NCBI RefSeq assembly: GCF_000243395.2
Contig: NZ_CM001484.1
Coordinates: 1,599,568-1,663,567, forward strand
Direction: 5' to 3'
DNA: 64,000 nt
From: Saccharomonospora glauca K62
GTDB taxonomy: Bacteria; Actinomycetota; Actinomycetes; Mycobacteriales; Pseudonocardiaceae
Below, piece by piece: positions 33,026 through 41,978 of the stretch. Position 1 is the stretch's first letter. The number at the start of each line of letters is the position of its first letter. Made by a program: the position numbers and the translations under genes. The notes under the pieces were generated by a model. The model searched no databases and had not been told where the DNA came from. It was given only the letters and a program-made list of their open reading frames with translations.

Positions 33026-33487
33026 TCAGGCCCGGACGCCCACCACATTCGAATAGCGGATCTCCTTTCCCTCGGAGAAGTCATACACGTGGATCTGGAA
33101 GAGGAGGTCGCTGCCCTCGTAGTAGTTCTTGTTGCACACCCCCCAGGTCCCGGAACCCATCCGGTTCTCGCACTGACCGGAGCGATACAGGGACCCGTTC
33201 CGGTAGTTTCTCCACGTGACAACGGCCGAGGCGCCATCGGCCGCGGTGTCCTTGACCCACCACTTGTCGCCGTAGGGTTCGAAGCACACCCGTGCTCCGG
33301 GGATGTCCGGAGGACAGATCACTCCGCTGGACGGCGGAGTGCCCTTCTTGGCCTTGTCGATCTCGTAAGCGGCGACCGACGCCCCCTCCCCGTCAGCCGC
33401 CAACTCCTGAGCCGCCGTTGCCGTCGTCGGCAGGAACGCCAGGGCCAGAGCTGCCACCCCCGACGCGAACACACGCAATCTGCGCAT
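33026..33487 (-). CDS. secreted 153-aa protein with four cysteines
   Basis: A signal peptide (R-R-L-R-V-F, hydrophobic core to about 22, A-T-A-A cleavage near 26) is followed by an extracellular domain of about 125 residues with four Cys, one near 58, one near 68 and a pair (Q-C-E-N, G-V-C-N) near 110-118, likely forming two disulfides. It is rich in Trp and Tyr. A GGGGG run precedes the ATG. I do not recognise the family. It is adjacent to but separate from the WXG operon, and an AraC gene lies 55 bp upstream. Confidence 0.6.
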   Translation of the reverse strand: MRRLRVFASGVAALALAFLPTTATAAQELAADGEGASVAAYEIDKAKKGTPPSSGVICPPDIPGARVCFEPYGDKWWVKDTAADGASAVVTWRNYRNGSLYRSGQCENRMGSGTWGVCNKNYYEGSDLLFQIHVYDFSEGKEIRYSNVVGVRA

Positions 33488-33542
33488 TGTCGATCCCCCT
33501 TGTGTTGTTTCGGTGTCCAGTCCGCACCGCGCGGTGCGGGCG

Positions 33543-34589
33543 TTACCGTCGAGACATCATGCTGTTGGAGAACGCGGGAGACGTCATTGGCGCAGCCTCT
33601 TCGATTTCTTGACGTTCCCTCCACACCCTCCGGGGCCGTGTTTTCTCCCGTAGGTCGCGGGGCGCGATCCCGTAGGCGGTGCGGAACGCTCGCGTGAACG
33701 CCGCGTGGTGCGAAAAACCCCAGCGCGCCGCGATGTGGTGCACGGGAACGGCATGCATCGCCGGGTCGGCGAGGTCCCTGCGAGCCCGCTCCAGCCGCCG
33801 CTGGCGAATCCACGCGGACACCGTGGTCCCGTCCTCCCCGAACAGCCGGTGGACGTAGCTGGTGGAGACGTGGTGGGCGTCCGCGATCAGCTGCGGTCCG
33901 AGATCCCGGTTGTGCAGGTGCTGGTCGATGAAGGCCCGCATGCGCAGCAACAGGTTCCGGCGATGCACCTCCGGAGGAACGTGGCGCTTCTCGTCTTCCA
34001 GCGCCTGCGTGATCAGACCCGCCAGCACGTCCCGCAGCACCGTCGCCACCCGCGGCTCGTCCGTGTCCCGGTAGGAGCCGTGGTCGGTGATGATGTGGTC
34101 GAGCACCGTCGTCAGCAGGCCGCCCATTCCCTCCCGCGCGGGCAGCCGCCGGCCGACCAGCGATCGGGAGTGTCCGTCCGGCAACGGCAACATCACCTTC
34201 GGCACCTCCACCCCGACACAGGAGATCGGAGGTGGTCCGTGGCCCTCGAGTCGGAAGGGCAGCGACGAGTCGATGACGTGGACGTCGCCGGGCTCGTACG
34301 TGACGTCGGTGTGGTCGTCCACGCGGCGCAGCGTTCCCTCGCGCAGCAGCACGACGTTGTACGTCTCCGGATCGGCTTGCGCGATGTGCTTGGCCGTGCG
34401 CCGGAACCTCATGGGAGCGAAGGACATCGTCCACACGCGCATCGCGTCGAGCGGCAGGTTTCGCTGTCGTAGATGGAGATCCGCCGTGAGATGGTGCGCG
34501 TCCACCTCCATCGCCGGAGATGTGGCCACGTCCGGTGCGATGAGGTCTCCGGGCCGCGTGTGTTCGGGACCCAGTATCAGATCAGTCAT
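33543..34589 (-). CDS. AraC-family transcriptional regulator
   Basis: A 348-residue regulator. The first 200 residues form a cupin-like AraC-binding domain (E-P-G-D-V-H-V-I-D near 97). The C-terminal 110 residues carry two helix-turn-helix units, the second with A-A-R-W-G-F-S-H-H-A-A-F-T-R-A-F-R. This is the pattern of actinobacterial AraC proteins with a PF14525-type sensor. GGGGGAAGGG lies upstream of the ATG. The target is unknown; the secreted protein gene directly downstream on the same strand is a candidate. Confidence 0.88.
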   Translation of the reverse strand: MTDLILGPEHTRPGDLIAPDVATSPAMEVDAHHLTADLHLRQRNLPLDAMRVWTMSFAPMRFRRTAKHIAQADPETYNVVLLREGTLRRVDDHTDVTYEPGDVHVIDSSLPFRLEGHGPPPISCVGVEVPKVMLPLPDGHSRSLVGRRLPAREGMGGLLTTVLDHIITDHGSYRDTDEPRVATVLRDVLAGLITQALEDEKRHVPPEVHRRNLLLRMRAFIDQHLHNRDLGPQLIADAHHVSTSYVHRLFGEDGTTVSAWIRQRRLERARRDLADPAMHAVPVHHIAARWGFSHHAAFTRAFRTAYGIAPRDLREKTRPRRVWRERQEIEEAAPMTSPAFSNSMMSRR

Positions 34590-34741
34590 AGACCCTTCCC
34601 CCTGTAGGTCGGACTGACGACTCGTTGTCCGGGGATGCTACCGAGAGCAACCTCGCCGGGCTGCCGAGTTAAATAAATGAGGCGATTTCGGCTTTGTTTT
34701 TCACTCTCCGTGCATGGTGTGTGACATTCGTGTACGGGAAT

Positions 34742-34804
34742 TGCGGACACGCGTGCAGGATCTGCGGACACGCGTGCGGGAGGTGCGGACACGCGGGTTA
34801 GGCG
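34742..34804. repeat. three tandem 21-bp repeats with CACGCGTG cores
   Basis: Units begin at 34742, 34763 and 34784, each starting TGCGGACACGCG; units 1 and 2 continue TGC then differ, and unit 3 diverges after the first 13 bases. The core CACGCGTG is palindromic. On the plus strand the unit reads as a heptad of the V-R-E-L-R-T-R type. It lies beyond the AraC promoter and touches the stop of the oxidoreductase gene. It could be a regulator-binding array, a terminator-related element or an intergenic repeat family. Confidence 0.65.
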
Positions 34805-35565
34805 TAGTGGGCGGCCAGACCCGTGACGCCCGGCGCGACATGGGGGCGCAGGACGAGGTCGTCGTCGTAGTCACCGCCGGCCTGGGTGCGAAACGGCACG
34901 GGGGAGGTCTCCGCGAGCGTCGCCAGCCGCTGCCGTAGCCGGCTCACCGCGGCCCGGTAGTCGTCCTCGGTGGCGTGGTCCGCGTCGTACACGGCCAGCG
35001 CGGGCAGGGGCTCCATTCCGGTGTAGTGGAAGATGCCGTGCTGGATCGGGAACAGCACTTGCTCCAACTCGCCGTGGATGCCCCGAGGCCCGAACGCCGC
35101 CTCCCGCGCCCCGACCGTGGTCACCACCAGAGCCCGTCGACCCCGCAGCCCGCCGTCGCCGTAGCGCAACGTGGCGCCGGTGACGGGGTCTTTCACCCCG
35201 AAGGCGAAACCGTTGACGAACACCCGGTCGAACCACCCCTTCAGGATGGCGGGCATGCCGTGCCACCACAGTGGGAACTGCACGACCAGCACGTCCGAGG
35301 CGAGCACGAGTTCCTGCTCGGCCCGGATGTCCGCGCTCAGTTTTCCCCGGCGATAGGCGTGCTTCGCCACGGCGCCGACCAGCAGCCGGTCGGTCGGGTC
35401 GTGGGAGAAGTCGTCGGCGTCCACCACCGGATTCCACTTCATGGCGTAGAGGTCGCGGACCGTCACGTCGTGTCCGTGGTCGCGGAGATGACGGACCCCC
35501 TCGCGGGCGAGCGAGTGAGTCAGCGACCGGTGGTCCGGGTGAGCCAGAAGCCACAGCACGTTCAT
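34798..35565 (-). CDS. NAD(P)H quinone oxidoreductase, flavodoxin fold
   Basis: A 255-residue enzyme of the NQO1/MdaB/KefF group. The first strand and FMN/FAD loop is L-W-L-L-A-H-P-D-H-R-S-L. The signature F-P-L-W-W-H-G-M-P-A-I-L-K-G-W-F-D-R-V appears near residue 97, and a later G-I-F-H-Y-T-G-M closes the active site. It carries out two-electron reduction of quinones or electrophiles in the cytosol. It is divergent from a GlxA/AraC-like regulator 72 bp away, its probable controller. Confidence 0.9.
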   Translation of the reverse strand: MNVLWLLAHPDHRSLTHSLAREGVRHLRDHGHDVTVRDLYAMKWNPVVDADDFSHDPTDRLLVGAVAKHAYRRGKLSADIRAEQELVLASDVLVVQFPLWWHGMPAILKGWFDRVFVNGFAFGVKDPVTGATLRYGDGGLRGRRALVVTTVGAREAAFGPRGIHGELEQVLFPIQHGIFHYTGMEPLPALAVYDADHATEDDYRAAVSRLRQRLATLAETSPVPFRTQAGGDYDDDLVLRPHVAPGVTGLAAHYA

Positions 35566-35637
35566 GACTTCCGAGGGTGCTCGACCACTCACGTTCCGGC
35601 GAGTGGCCCGAAAGCCATCATGCGAAAGAATCGGGCC

Positions 35638-36621
35638 ATGCCCAATCGTCATCACGTGGCTGTGTTGGTGCGCGACGGCGTACTCCCGCTGGAGCTGGGG
35701 CTGGTGCACCAACTGTTCGGAGTGGCCCGCTCGCCCGAGGGCACACCGCTGTACTCGGTGCGAACCTGCGCGCTCGAACCGGGGCCGGTCCGGACCGACG
35801 CGGACTTCGTCGTCCGGGTCGCTCACGGCCCCGAGCTGCTGGAGACCGCGGACACCGTCGTGATCCCGGCCAGTCACGAGCTCGACGAAACCGACCGGGT
35901 GCTCTCCCCCGCGCTGGCCGACGCGTTGGGGCGCATCCGGCCCGGCACGCGCCTGGCCTCGATCTGCACGGGGGCTTTCGTGCTCGCCGCGGCGGGTGTG
36001 CTCGACGGCCTCCGCGCCACCACGCACTGGAAGTCGGTCGAGAGATTCCGCAGCACCTTTCCCGCCGTGCACCTCGACCCGGACGTGCTCTACACGGACA
36101 ACGGCGACGTGCTGACCTCCGCGGGAGAGGCCGCCGGGATCGACCTGTGTCTGCACCTGATCCGCCGGGATCACGGCGCCGCGGTGGCGGCCGAGGTGGC
36201 CCGCACGACGGTCATGCCGCCGCACCGGGAGGGTGGGCAGGCACAGTACCTGCAGAGCCCGGTGTCGCCCTCGGAGGACCACGGCTCCACGGCTCCGGCT
36301 CGGGAGTGGGCTCTGCGCCACCTGGAGCGGCCCATGTCGGTGACCGACCTGGCTGAGCGGGCGGCCATGAGTACCCGGTCGTTCACGCGACGCTTCCGTC
36401 GGGAGGTCGGTCAGTCGCCACGACAGTGGCTGATCCGGCAACGCGTCGAGCGCGCTCGCCAACTGCTGGAACGCACCGACCTGCCCATCGACCGGGTGGC
36501 CGAGGCGGTGGGATTCACCACGGCGGTGTCCCTACGACAGCACTTCACGCGCACCCTGGGTGTTCCGCCGAGCACCTACCGACGCACCTTCCGTGGTAGC
36601 GCTCACACCTCGTCGAGCTGA
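35638..36621 (+). CDS. GlxA-family (DJ-1/PfpI plus AraC HTH) transcriptional regulator
   Basis: A 327-residue regulator. The N-terminal DJ-1/PfpI-like domain has the nucleophile-elbow equivalent A-S-I-C-T-G-A-F-V-L (Cys about 107), and the C-terminal AraC domain has S-T-R-S-F-T-R-R-F-R-R-E-V-G and V-A-E-A-V-G-F. ATG 35638 is chosen because homology begins there; an in-frame ATG six codons earlier is possible, and neither has a good ribosome-binding site. It is divergent from the quinone oxidoreductase, so joint control from the 72-bp gap is likely. Confidence 0.88.
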   Translation: MPNRHHVAVLVRDGVLPLELGLVHQLFGVARSPEGTPLYSVRTCALEPGPVRTDADFVVRVAHGPELLETADTVVIPASHELDETDRVLSPALADALGRIRPGTRLASICTGAFVLAAAGVLDGLRATTHWKSVERFRSTFPAVHLDPDVLYTDNGDVLTSAGEAAGIDLCLHLIRRDHGAAVAAEVARTTVMPPHREGGQAQYLQSPVSPSEDHGSTAPAREWALRHLERPMSVTDLAERAAMSTRSFTRRFRREVGQSPRQWLIRQRVERARQLLERTDLPIDRVAEAVGFTTAVSLRQHFTRTLGVPPSTYRRTFRGSAHTSSS

Positions 36622-36683
36622 CGGGCGCGCCCGGAATGCGCTCGGTCCGTGGGGCGTTGCCCCACGGGAAGGAGGGTGCAGAA

Positions 36684-37676
36684 TTGGCTGACGCGACACT
36701 GACCGCGGCACGTCCCTCGAACGCTCGGCGGTCCTCCCGACACGGCCGCCCCACGAACGACGAACCGGACATCGTCCGGTATTACCTCGACGAAGTCGGC
36801 GCGACCCCTCTGCTGACCGCCAACCAGGAAGTGGACATCGCGAAGCGGATCGAGGCCGGGGTGTACGCCGCCGAGCTGCTTCGCCGGGCCGACGCGGGCG
36901 AGATCACGCTCGAACACGACCGCCGCGACCTGGAAGCGATCGCGCGGGACGGACAGCGTGCCAAGGACCATATGGTCAAGGCTAACCTCCGGCTCGTCGT
37001 GACGGCCGCCCGCAAGAACCGGCACAGCAACCTGCCGCTGCTGGACGCGATCCAGGAGGGCAACCTCGGTCTGATCCGGGCAGTGGAGAAGTTCGACTAC
37101 GCCAAGGGCTACAAGTTCTCCACCTACGCCATGTGGTGGATCCGCCAGGCGATCCAGCGCGGCAACGCGTTCCAGAGCAACACCATTCGGTTGCCGATGC
37201 ACGTCAACGAGCAGGTCGCGAAGCTCGATCGCCTCGAACGCACGCTCCAGGCCCACAGCGATCACGAGCCCACCCTGGAGGAGCTGGCCGCCGCCGCGGA
37301 CATGCCGGTGGAACGCGTGATCGCCCTACGTCGAGCGGGCCGCTCCACCGTCAGTCTCGACGTGCCTCTCGACGAGGACGGCGAACTGCGCCTCGGTGAC
37401 CTCGTGTCGGACGGCACGGTGCCCGCCGTCGGCGAGCGCCTCGAACGACAGGCCATGACGAAGGAGTTGCGTGCCGCGCTCGACAGCCTGCCCCCCACGG
37501 AGGCGGCCGTGGTGACCTTGCGCTACGGCCTGGGCGACGGGCACCCCCACACGATCCCGGAGCTCTCGGAACGTCTCGGTCTGAGCCGCAAGCGGGTGCG
37601 CACGCTGGAGGCGCGCGCGATGGAGATGTTGCGGGAACCCCAACGCAGCGAGCCACTGCTCGACTGGGCGAGCTGA
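36684..37676 (+). CDS. sigma-70-family RNA polymerase sigma factor (RpoD-like, group 2)
   Basis: A 330-residue sigma factor. The TTG at 36684 is chosen because GGAGG (36671-36675) lies 8 nt upstream; the upstream frame lacks such a site. Region 1.2 is Y-Y-L-D-E-V-G; region 2 contains D-A-I-Q-E-G-N-L-G-L-I-R-A-V and F-S-T-Y-A-M-W-W-I-R-Q-A; region 3 follows; region 4 ends L-S-R-K-R-V-R-T-L-E. It lacks the long acidic N-terminal region 1.1 of a primary sigma factor and so fits the HrdA/C/D- or SigB-like alternative group. A strong terminator follows. Confidence 0.92.
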   Translation: MADATLTAARPSNARRSSRHGRPTNDEPDIVRYYLDEVGATPLLTANQEVDIAKRIEAGVYAAELLRRADAGEITLEHDRRDLEAIARDGQRAKDHMVKANLRLVVTAARKNRHSNLPLLDAIQEGNLGLIRAVEKFDYAKGYKFSTYAMWWIRQAIQRGNAFQSNTIRLPMHVNEQVAKLDRLERTLQAHSDHEPTLEELAAAADMPVERVIALRRAGRSTVSLDVPLDEDGELRLGDLVSDGTVPAVGERLERQAMTKELRAALDSLPPTEAAVVTLRYGLGDGHPHTIPELSERLGLSRKRVRTLEARAMEMLREPQRSEPLLDWAS

Positions 37677-37720
37677 CCGGCGAACTCGACGCGACGCCGC
37701 CGTGGGCGGTGTCCACACTC

Positions 37721-37752
37721 CGGTGGGAACCGCGCCGGCACGGTTCCCACCG
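37721..37752. terminator. bidirectional terminator between the sigma factor and ChaB genes
   Basis: Perfect 12-bp inverted repeat CGGTGGGAACCG / CGGTTCCCACCG with an 8-nt loop, followed by AAAAGG. It lies in the 85-bp convergent gap, so it can stop transcription from both sides; read on the minus strand the A-run precedes the stem. Confidence 0.85.
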
Positions 37753-37761
37753 AAAAGGCGT

Positions 37762-38172
37762 TCACCTCGACCCGCTCCCGCGAGCTTTGGCCGTCCGGCG
37801 CCCGCTGGCCTTCCGCAGCGCGGTCACCAGGTCCTGTTTGTTCATGGACGAGCGGCCCGGAATGTCGAGCTGCCGGGCCCGTTCGTAGAGATGCCGTTTG
37901 CTCGCGTTCGCGTCCACGCCACCGCTGGTCGGCACGGTGCGCTGACCGGCGCCACGGGAGGCTTGCTTGTCGGACGGTCCCTTGCGGCCCTTGGGCTCCC
38001 AGTGGTCGCCCACCTTCTCGAAGGTGTGCTTGAGCGCCGCGAACGCCGTCTGATGGGCCCGCCTGCCCTCGCCGTAGGTCTCGACCGCGGAGTCGTGCGC
38101 CTCGATCCACGTGCGCTGAGCCTTCTCCGGGGAGCGCCGCAGCGTACTCGGCAGTTCCTTACGTCCCGGCAC
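37762..38172 (-). CDS. ChaB-domain protein with C-terminal Rho_N/SAP-like helix
   Basis: A 136-residue protein. Residues 1-60 match ChaB: E-L-P-S-T-L-R-R-S-P, K-A-Q-R-T-W, H-D-S-A-x-x-x-Y-G-E-G-R-R-A-H and F-E-K-V-G-D-H-W-E. After a linker the last 45 residues match a Rho N-terminal-type helix-extended-loop-helix (L-Y-E-R-A-R-Q-L-D-I-P-G-R-S-S-M). This combination is common in actinobacteria, often near stress genes. The GTG at 38172 is preferred because AAGTAGGTG precedes it; a GTG three codons earlier overlaps that site. DNA or RNA binding is inferred. Confidence 0.8.
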   Translation of the reverse strand: MPGRKELPSTLRRSPEKAQRTWIEAHDSAVETYGEGRRAHQTAFAALKHTFEKVGDHWEPKGRKGPSDKQASRGAGQRTVPTSGGVDANASKRHLYERARQLDIPGRSSMNKQDLVTALRKASGRRTAKARGSGSR

Positions 38173-38181
38173 GGGTATCAC

Positions 38182-38439
38182 CTACTTCGCGTGATCGGTC
38201 GCGCTTCGTGGCGCCGTAGTTCGGGTTGCCGAGCTTCCCGGACGGCAAACGTGATCGAGCAGGTGTTCGGTGTGCTTCGCGTTCTCGTCACTCACCCGCC
38301 GCAGCACACGCAGCCCCTCCGCCACGCGGCGGGCGAACCCGGGGTCCACGTCCGGTGCCGGCCCCGTGTCGCGCACGACCGCGCCGATGCCACCGAGTAC
38401 GGCCGCCAGGACGGCGACGTACAGGGCGGTGATGACCAC
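38182..38439 (-). CDS. small single-pass membrane protein
   Basis: An 85-residue protein starting at GTG 38439, 5 nt after AAGGAGG. One transmembrane helix (V-V-I-T-A-L-Y-V-A-V-L-A-A-V-L-G-G-I-G-A) is followed by a cytoplasmic helical region and a basic, disordered end containing a single Cys. It is encoded just upstream of the ChaB protein on the same strand, with a 9-bp gap between the two, so they are probably co-transcribed. No family is recognised. Confidence 0.5.
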   Translation of the reverse strand: MVITALYVAVLAAVLGGIGAVVRDTGPAPDVDPGFARRVAEGLRVLRRVSDENAKHTEHLLDHVCRPGSSATRTTAPRSATDHAK

Positions 38440-38531
38440 TTCGACCTCCTTCCGGACCATTCTTCGGTCCATTCCGTGTTTGGCATCCTTTGCCCTAGGG
38501 TCGGAGGGAAATTGGACCGGAGGTAGAGCCA

Positions 38532-40025
38532 ATGTCGGGGGAAGTGGACCGTTTTCAACACGGTGCGGCGCTGGCCACGTTGCTGGGGGACTGGAGCACG
38601 GGGGACGGCCCGCTCTACCGCAAGTTGGCGGACGCCATCGCCGCGGCGGCGGACGACGGTTCACTGGTCCCCGGCGAGCGGCTGCCCGCGGAACGGGAAC
38701 TGGCGCGGGTGCTCGCGGTGAGCCGGTCCACCGTGGTCGCGGCCTACGAGGAGTTGCGGGGGCGTGGGGTGGTGGATCGTAGGCAGGGCAGCGGCACGAA
38801 GGTCAACGACCGGCGGCGGCCACGGCACAGCGACGGACGGGTGCGAGGCGGGCGAGGCACCGCGATCATGCAACGGCTCATCGACGGCCCCGGACGGCTC
38901 ATCTCCCTCGGCTATGCGGCCGACGCGGGGGTGCCCGAGGTCGCGGAGGCACTGCGCGAGGTGGCCGACCACGACATCACGGATCTGCTGCACGACGCCG
39001 GTTACCACCCGCGCGGCCTTCCCGCGCTACGCGAGGTGGTGGCGCGGCACTACACGAACCGAGGTCTTCCCACCTCCCCGGACCAGGTGCTCGTGACGAC
39101 GGGAGCCCACCAGGCGCTGGTGTTGTTGGCCGAGGTGTACCTCCGAGGGGCCTCCTCGGTGGCGGTGGAGGTCCCGAGCTGGGCGCCGTGCCTGGACATC
39201 TTCCGCCAACACGGCGTGCGCCTGGTGCCGGTGGGCCTCGACGCCGAGGGTATCGACGTCCGTGCGCTCGCCGAGGTGTTGACGCGAACGAGGCCCGCGC
39301 TGCTCTACGTGATGCCGACCTTCCACAACCCCACGGGCCGGCTCATGTCGGCGACGCGCAGGCGGCAGGTCGCGGAGCTGGCGGCTCGGCACGAGGTGGC
39401 GGTGGTCGAGGACAACGCCTACGTCGGACACAGTCTCACCGTCGACGAGGAGGCGTTGCCCGCGCCGCTGGCCGCGTACGCCCCCGAGTCGGGCGAGGTG
39501 CTGACCGTCGACTCTTTGAAAGGCCTCTGGGCCGGACTGCGAGTCGGGTGGGTGCGGGGCCCGGCCGGGATCATCGAACGATGCGCCCGCCGCAAGGCCA
39601 TGGCCGACCTCGGGAGTCCTCTGATCGAGCAGGCGGTGGCGGCGCGGCTGGTGCCTCGCCTGGCCGAGCTGTCGAGGGCCCGTGGTGTCGTGCAGCGCCG
39701 GAGGCTGGCCGAACTCGAACGCCTGCTGCGACAGCGGTTGCCCGAGTGGACCTGGACGCCTCCGGACGGTGGCTCGTCGCTGTGGGTGCGACTGCCCGGC
39801 GGGCACAGCGCCGACGTGTACGCCCAGCTCGCGTTGCGCCACGGCGTCGAAGTGATTCCGGGATCGACGATGGACCCCACGGGAGGGCACGACGACCACT
39901 TCCGCATCCCGTTCGTCCGCCCGCCGGAAGAACTGGAGGAGTTGGTCTGCCGGCTCGCGTCCGCGTGGACGGAGCTGGTGCGGCACGGGCCGCACGAGGA
40001 CCTGCCGCTGCGCCCGGTGGTGTGA
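38532..40025 (+). CDS. MocR-type regulator, GntR HTH fused to PLP aminotransferase domain
   Basis: A 497-residue protein. The GntR winged helix occupies about residues 27-95 (L-P-A-E-R-E-L-A-R-V-L-A-V-S-R-S-T-V). The remaining 390 residues are a fold-type I aminotransferase domain with Y-V-M-P-T-F-H-N-P-T-G and the PLP lysine in V-D-S-L-K-G (about residue 330). PdxR-like members sense PLP and control vitamin B6 genes; others control GABA or transport genes. No pdxS/T genes are nearby, so the target is open. Confidence 0.9.
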   Translation: MSGEVDRFQHGAALATLLGDWSTGDGPLYRKLADAIAAAADDGSLVPGERLPAERELARVLAVSRSTVVAAYEELRGRGVVDRRQGSGTKVNDRRRPRHSDGRVRGGRGTAIMQRLIDGPGRLISLGYAADAGVPEVAEALREVADHDITDLLHDAGYHPRGLPALREVVARHYTNRGLPTSPDQVLVTTGAHQALVLLAEVYLRGASSVAVEVPSWAPCLDIFRQHGVRLVPVGLDAEGIDVRALAEVLTRTRPALLYVMPTFHNPTGRLMSATRRRQVAELAARHEVAVVEDNAYVGHSLTVDEEALPAPLAAYAPESGEVLTVDSLKGLWAGLRVGWVRGPAGIIERCARRKAMADLGSPLIEQAVAARLVPRLAELSRARGVVQRRRLAELERLLRQRLPEWTWTPPDGGSSLWVRLPGGHSADVYAQLALRHGVEVIPGSTMDPTGGHDDHFRIPFVRPPEELEELVCRLASAWTELVRHGPHEDLPLRPVV

Positions 40026-40094
40026 GACGGTCGCGTAAACGGACGAGCGTCTCGCCCATGTTCGCGTGCGGCCGGACCCGCTTGGCTGAAAGCC

Positions 40095-40967
40095 ATGACA
40101 GCGAACACGACAAACGCGAAGGACATCACGACCGTGCTGGTGCTCGGTGGCACCGGCAAGACCGGACGCCGGGTGGCGAGCAGGCTCCGGCGCCGGGAAG
40201 GTGTGGAGGTACGGCTGGGGTCCCGCTCGACGCGACCGCGCTTCGACTGGACCGACGAGTCCACTTGGGACACCGTGCTCACCGGGGTGGACGCCGTCTA
40301 CGTGGTGTACGCGCCGGATCTCGGGGTGCCCGGCGCGGACAAGGTCGTGGGTGCGTTCGCCCGGCGTGCCGTGGACCTCGGGGTGCGGAGGCTCGTGCTC
40401 CTGTCCGGCCGCGGGGAGGAGGGAGCCGCCCGCGCCGAGCACGCGATTCGCACCTCGGGTGCGGAGTGGACGGTCGTGCGGTGCGCCTGGTTCGTCCAGG
40501 CGTTCAGCGAGGACTTCCTCCGGGAAGGGGTGCTGGACGGCACCCTCGCGTTGCCCGCGGGGGACGTGGCGGAGCCGTTCGTGGACGCCGACGACATCGC
40601 CGACGTGGCCGTGACGGCCCTCCTCGACGACGGCCACGTGGGGCGTGTCTACGAGCTGACGGGACCGCGGGCGCTGACGTTCGCGCAGGCGGCGGCCGAA
40701 CTGTCCGAGGTGACCGGGCGCGAGGTGCGTTACGTGCCCGTGTCGGCGGCGGAGTACGGCGCGATGCTCGTCGAGCACGGTCTGCCTCGGGACGAGGCGG
40801 AGTTTCTGGCCGAGCTGTTCGCGAGGGTGCTGGACGGCCGTAACTCCCGTCTCGCCGACGGGGTACGGGAAGCGCTCGGTCGCTCGCCCAGGGACTTCGG
40901 TGAGGTGGTGCGCGAGGCCGCCGCCCGAGGGGCGTGGGACCCCGCGACCGTCATGTCGGGTGCATGA
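40095..40967 (+). CDS. NmrA-family NAD(P)-binding protein
   Basis: A 290-residue Rossmann-fold protein with the dinucleotide motif V-L-G-G-T-G-K-T-G-R-R-V (about residues 16-27), typical of NmrA/azoreductase-like atypical short-chain reductases. Later E-P-F-V-D-A-D-D-I-A-D-V-A and T-G-P-R-A-L-T fit the family. It lacks the Tyr-x-x-x-Lys pair of classical reductases. Such proteins sense NAD(P) state or reduce small molecules. Its 3' end overlaps the convergent AraC gene by 17 nt. Confidence 0.88.
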   Translation: MTANTTNAKDITTVLVLGGTGKTGRRVASRLRRREGVEVRLGSRSTRPRFDWTDESTWDTVLTGVDAVYVVYAPDLGVPGADKVVGAFARRAVDLGVRRLVLLSGRGEEGAARAEHAIRTSGAEWTVVRCAWFVQAFSEDFLREGVLDGTLALPAGDVAEPFVDADDIADVAVTALLDDGHVGRVYELTGPRALTFAQAAAELSEVTGREVRYVPVSAAEYGAMLVEHGLPRDEAEFLAELFARVLDGRNSRLADGVREALGRSPRDFGEVVREAAARGAWDPATVMSGA

Positions 40968-41889
40968 CCCGGTATCGGCCGGGACTGACACCGTAGGCAC
41001 GTTTGAAGGCGGCGCTCAACGCGAACGCGGTGCCATAGCCGACCCGGCGCGCCACCGCGTCGAGCGTGAGCTCGGAGTCGCGCAACAGATCCGCCGCCAG
41101 CGCGAGCCGCCACCCGGTGAGGTAGGTCATCGGCGGTTCTCCGACCAGTTCGGTGAACCGCCGAGCCAGGGCGGCGCGGGACACCCCGACGCGAGCCGCG
41201 AGTGCCGACACCGTCCAGGGGCGGGCGGGGTCGTCGTGCATGAGACGCAAGGTCTGCCCCACCACGGGATCGGTCTGCGCGCGGAACCAGCCGGGCGCCT
41301 CGCGCCCCGGACGGGCGAACCACGTGCGCAGCACACTGATCAACAGCAGGTCCAGCAGCCGGTCCAGGACGACCTCCTGGCCCGGCTCGTCCCGCTCGAT
41401 CTCCGTCTCCAGCAGCGGCACCACCGGCGCCCCGGCCGAGGTGCGGGGCACCACCAACCGCGGGGGCAGCGCGGCGAGCAACCGGCCGCTGACCTCCCCC
41501 CGGAACTCGTAGACCCCGATCAGCATCGTGTCGCGGCCGGTGGCGCCGGACCCCCACGTGCGCACGCCTCGCGACCAGGTCTCGCAGACCTCGTCACCCT
41601 CCGGGGTGGTGCCGCGTTGTCCGGGCCGGATCACCACCGTGGGGGCGAGAGCGGGATCGCACGCCACGGTGTAGGGGTCGGGACCGCGCACGACGGCCAC
41701 GTCACCGGCGTCGAGACACCTCGGCTCGGCATCGTCGGGGACGAGCCACGCCCGCCCGTGCGTGGGCGCGATCACCGCCAGGGCGGCGCGATCCTCCACC
41801 CGCAGGGACCACGGCGGGTCGAACACCGCTCGAAGGAGGAACGCCCCGCGTGCCCTCGGCCCGTCCAGCAGGTTGCCCAGCGCGTCCAC
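40951..41889 (-). CDS. AraC-family transcriptional regulator with cupin sensor
   Basis: A 312-residue regulator with an N-terminal cupin_6-like domain (residues 1-190) and a C-terminal AraC domain (V-S-R-A-A-L-A-R-R-F-T-E-L-V-G, then A-R-R-V-G-Y-G-T-A-F-A-L-S-A-A-F-K-R-A). It is encoded convergently with the NmrA-like gene, a common pairing in actinobacteria, with 17 bp shared at the 3' ends. It probably controls that gene or the divergently placed TetR gene 90 bp away. Confidence 0.88.
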   Translation of the reverse strand: MDALGNLLDGPRARGAFLLRAVFDPPWSLRVEDRAALAVIAPTHGRAWLVPDDAEPRCLDAGDVAVVRGPDPYTVACDPALAPTVVIRPGQRGTTPEGDEVCETWSRGVRTWGSGATGRDTMLIGVYEFRGEVSGRLLAALPPRLVVPRTSAGAPVVPLLETEIERDEPGQEVVLDRLLDLLLISVLRTWFARPGREAPGWFRAQTDPVVGQTLRLMHDDPARPWTVSALAARVGVSRAALARRFTELVGEPPMTYLTGWRLALAADLLRDSELTLDAVARRVGYGTAFALSAAFKRAYGVSPGRYRVMHPT

Positions 41890-41978
41890 CTCGCCACCAT
41901 AGACCGCCCACCGGCGCGACTACACTCCCGAATGGACGTCGGGGAAGGCGTCCGGGCAAGGGTCGGTCGAGGAGAGTC

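Noticed and set aside
34714-34938. Small plus-strand frame with V-R-E-L-R-T-R heptads as a coiled-coil protein
   Set aside because: It lacks a ribosome-binding site and runs into the antisense of the oxidoreductase gene; the heptads follow from the 21-bp DNA repeat.
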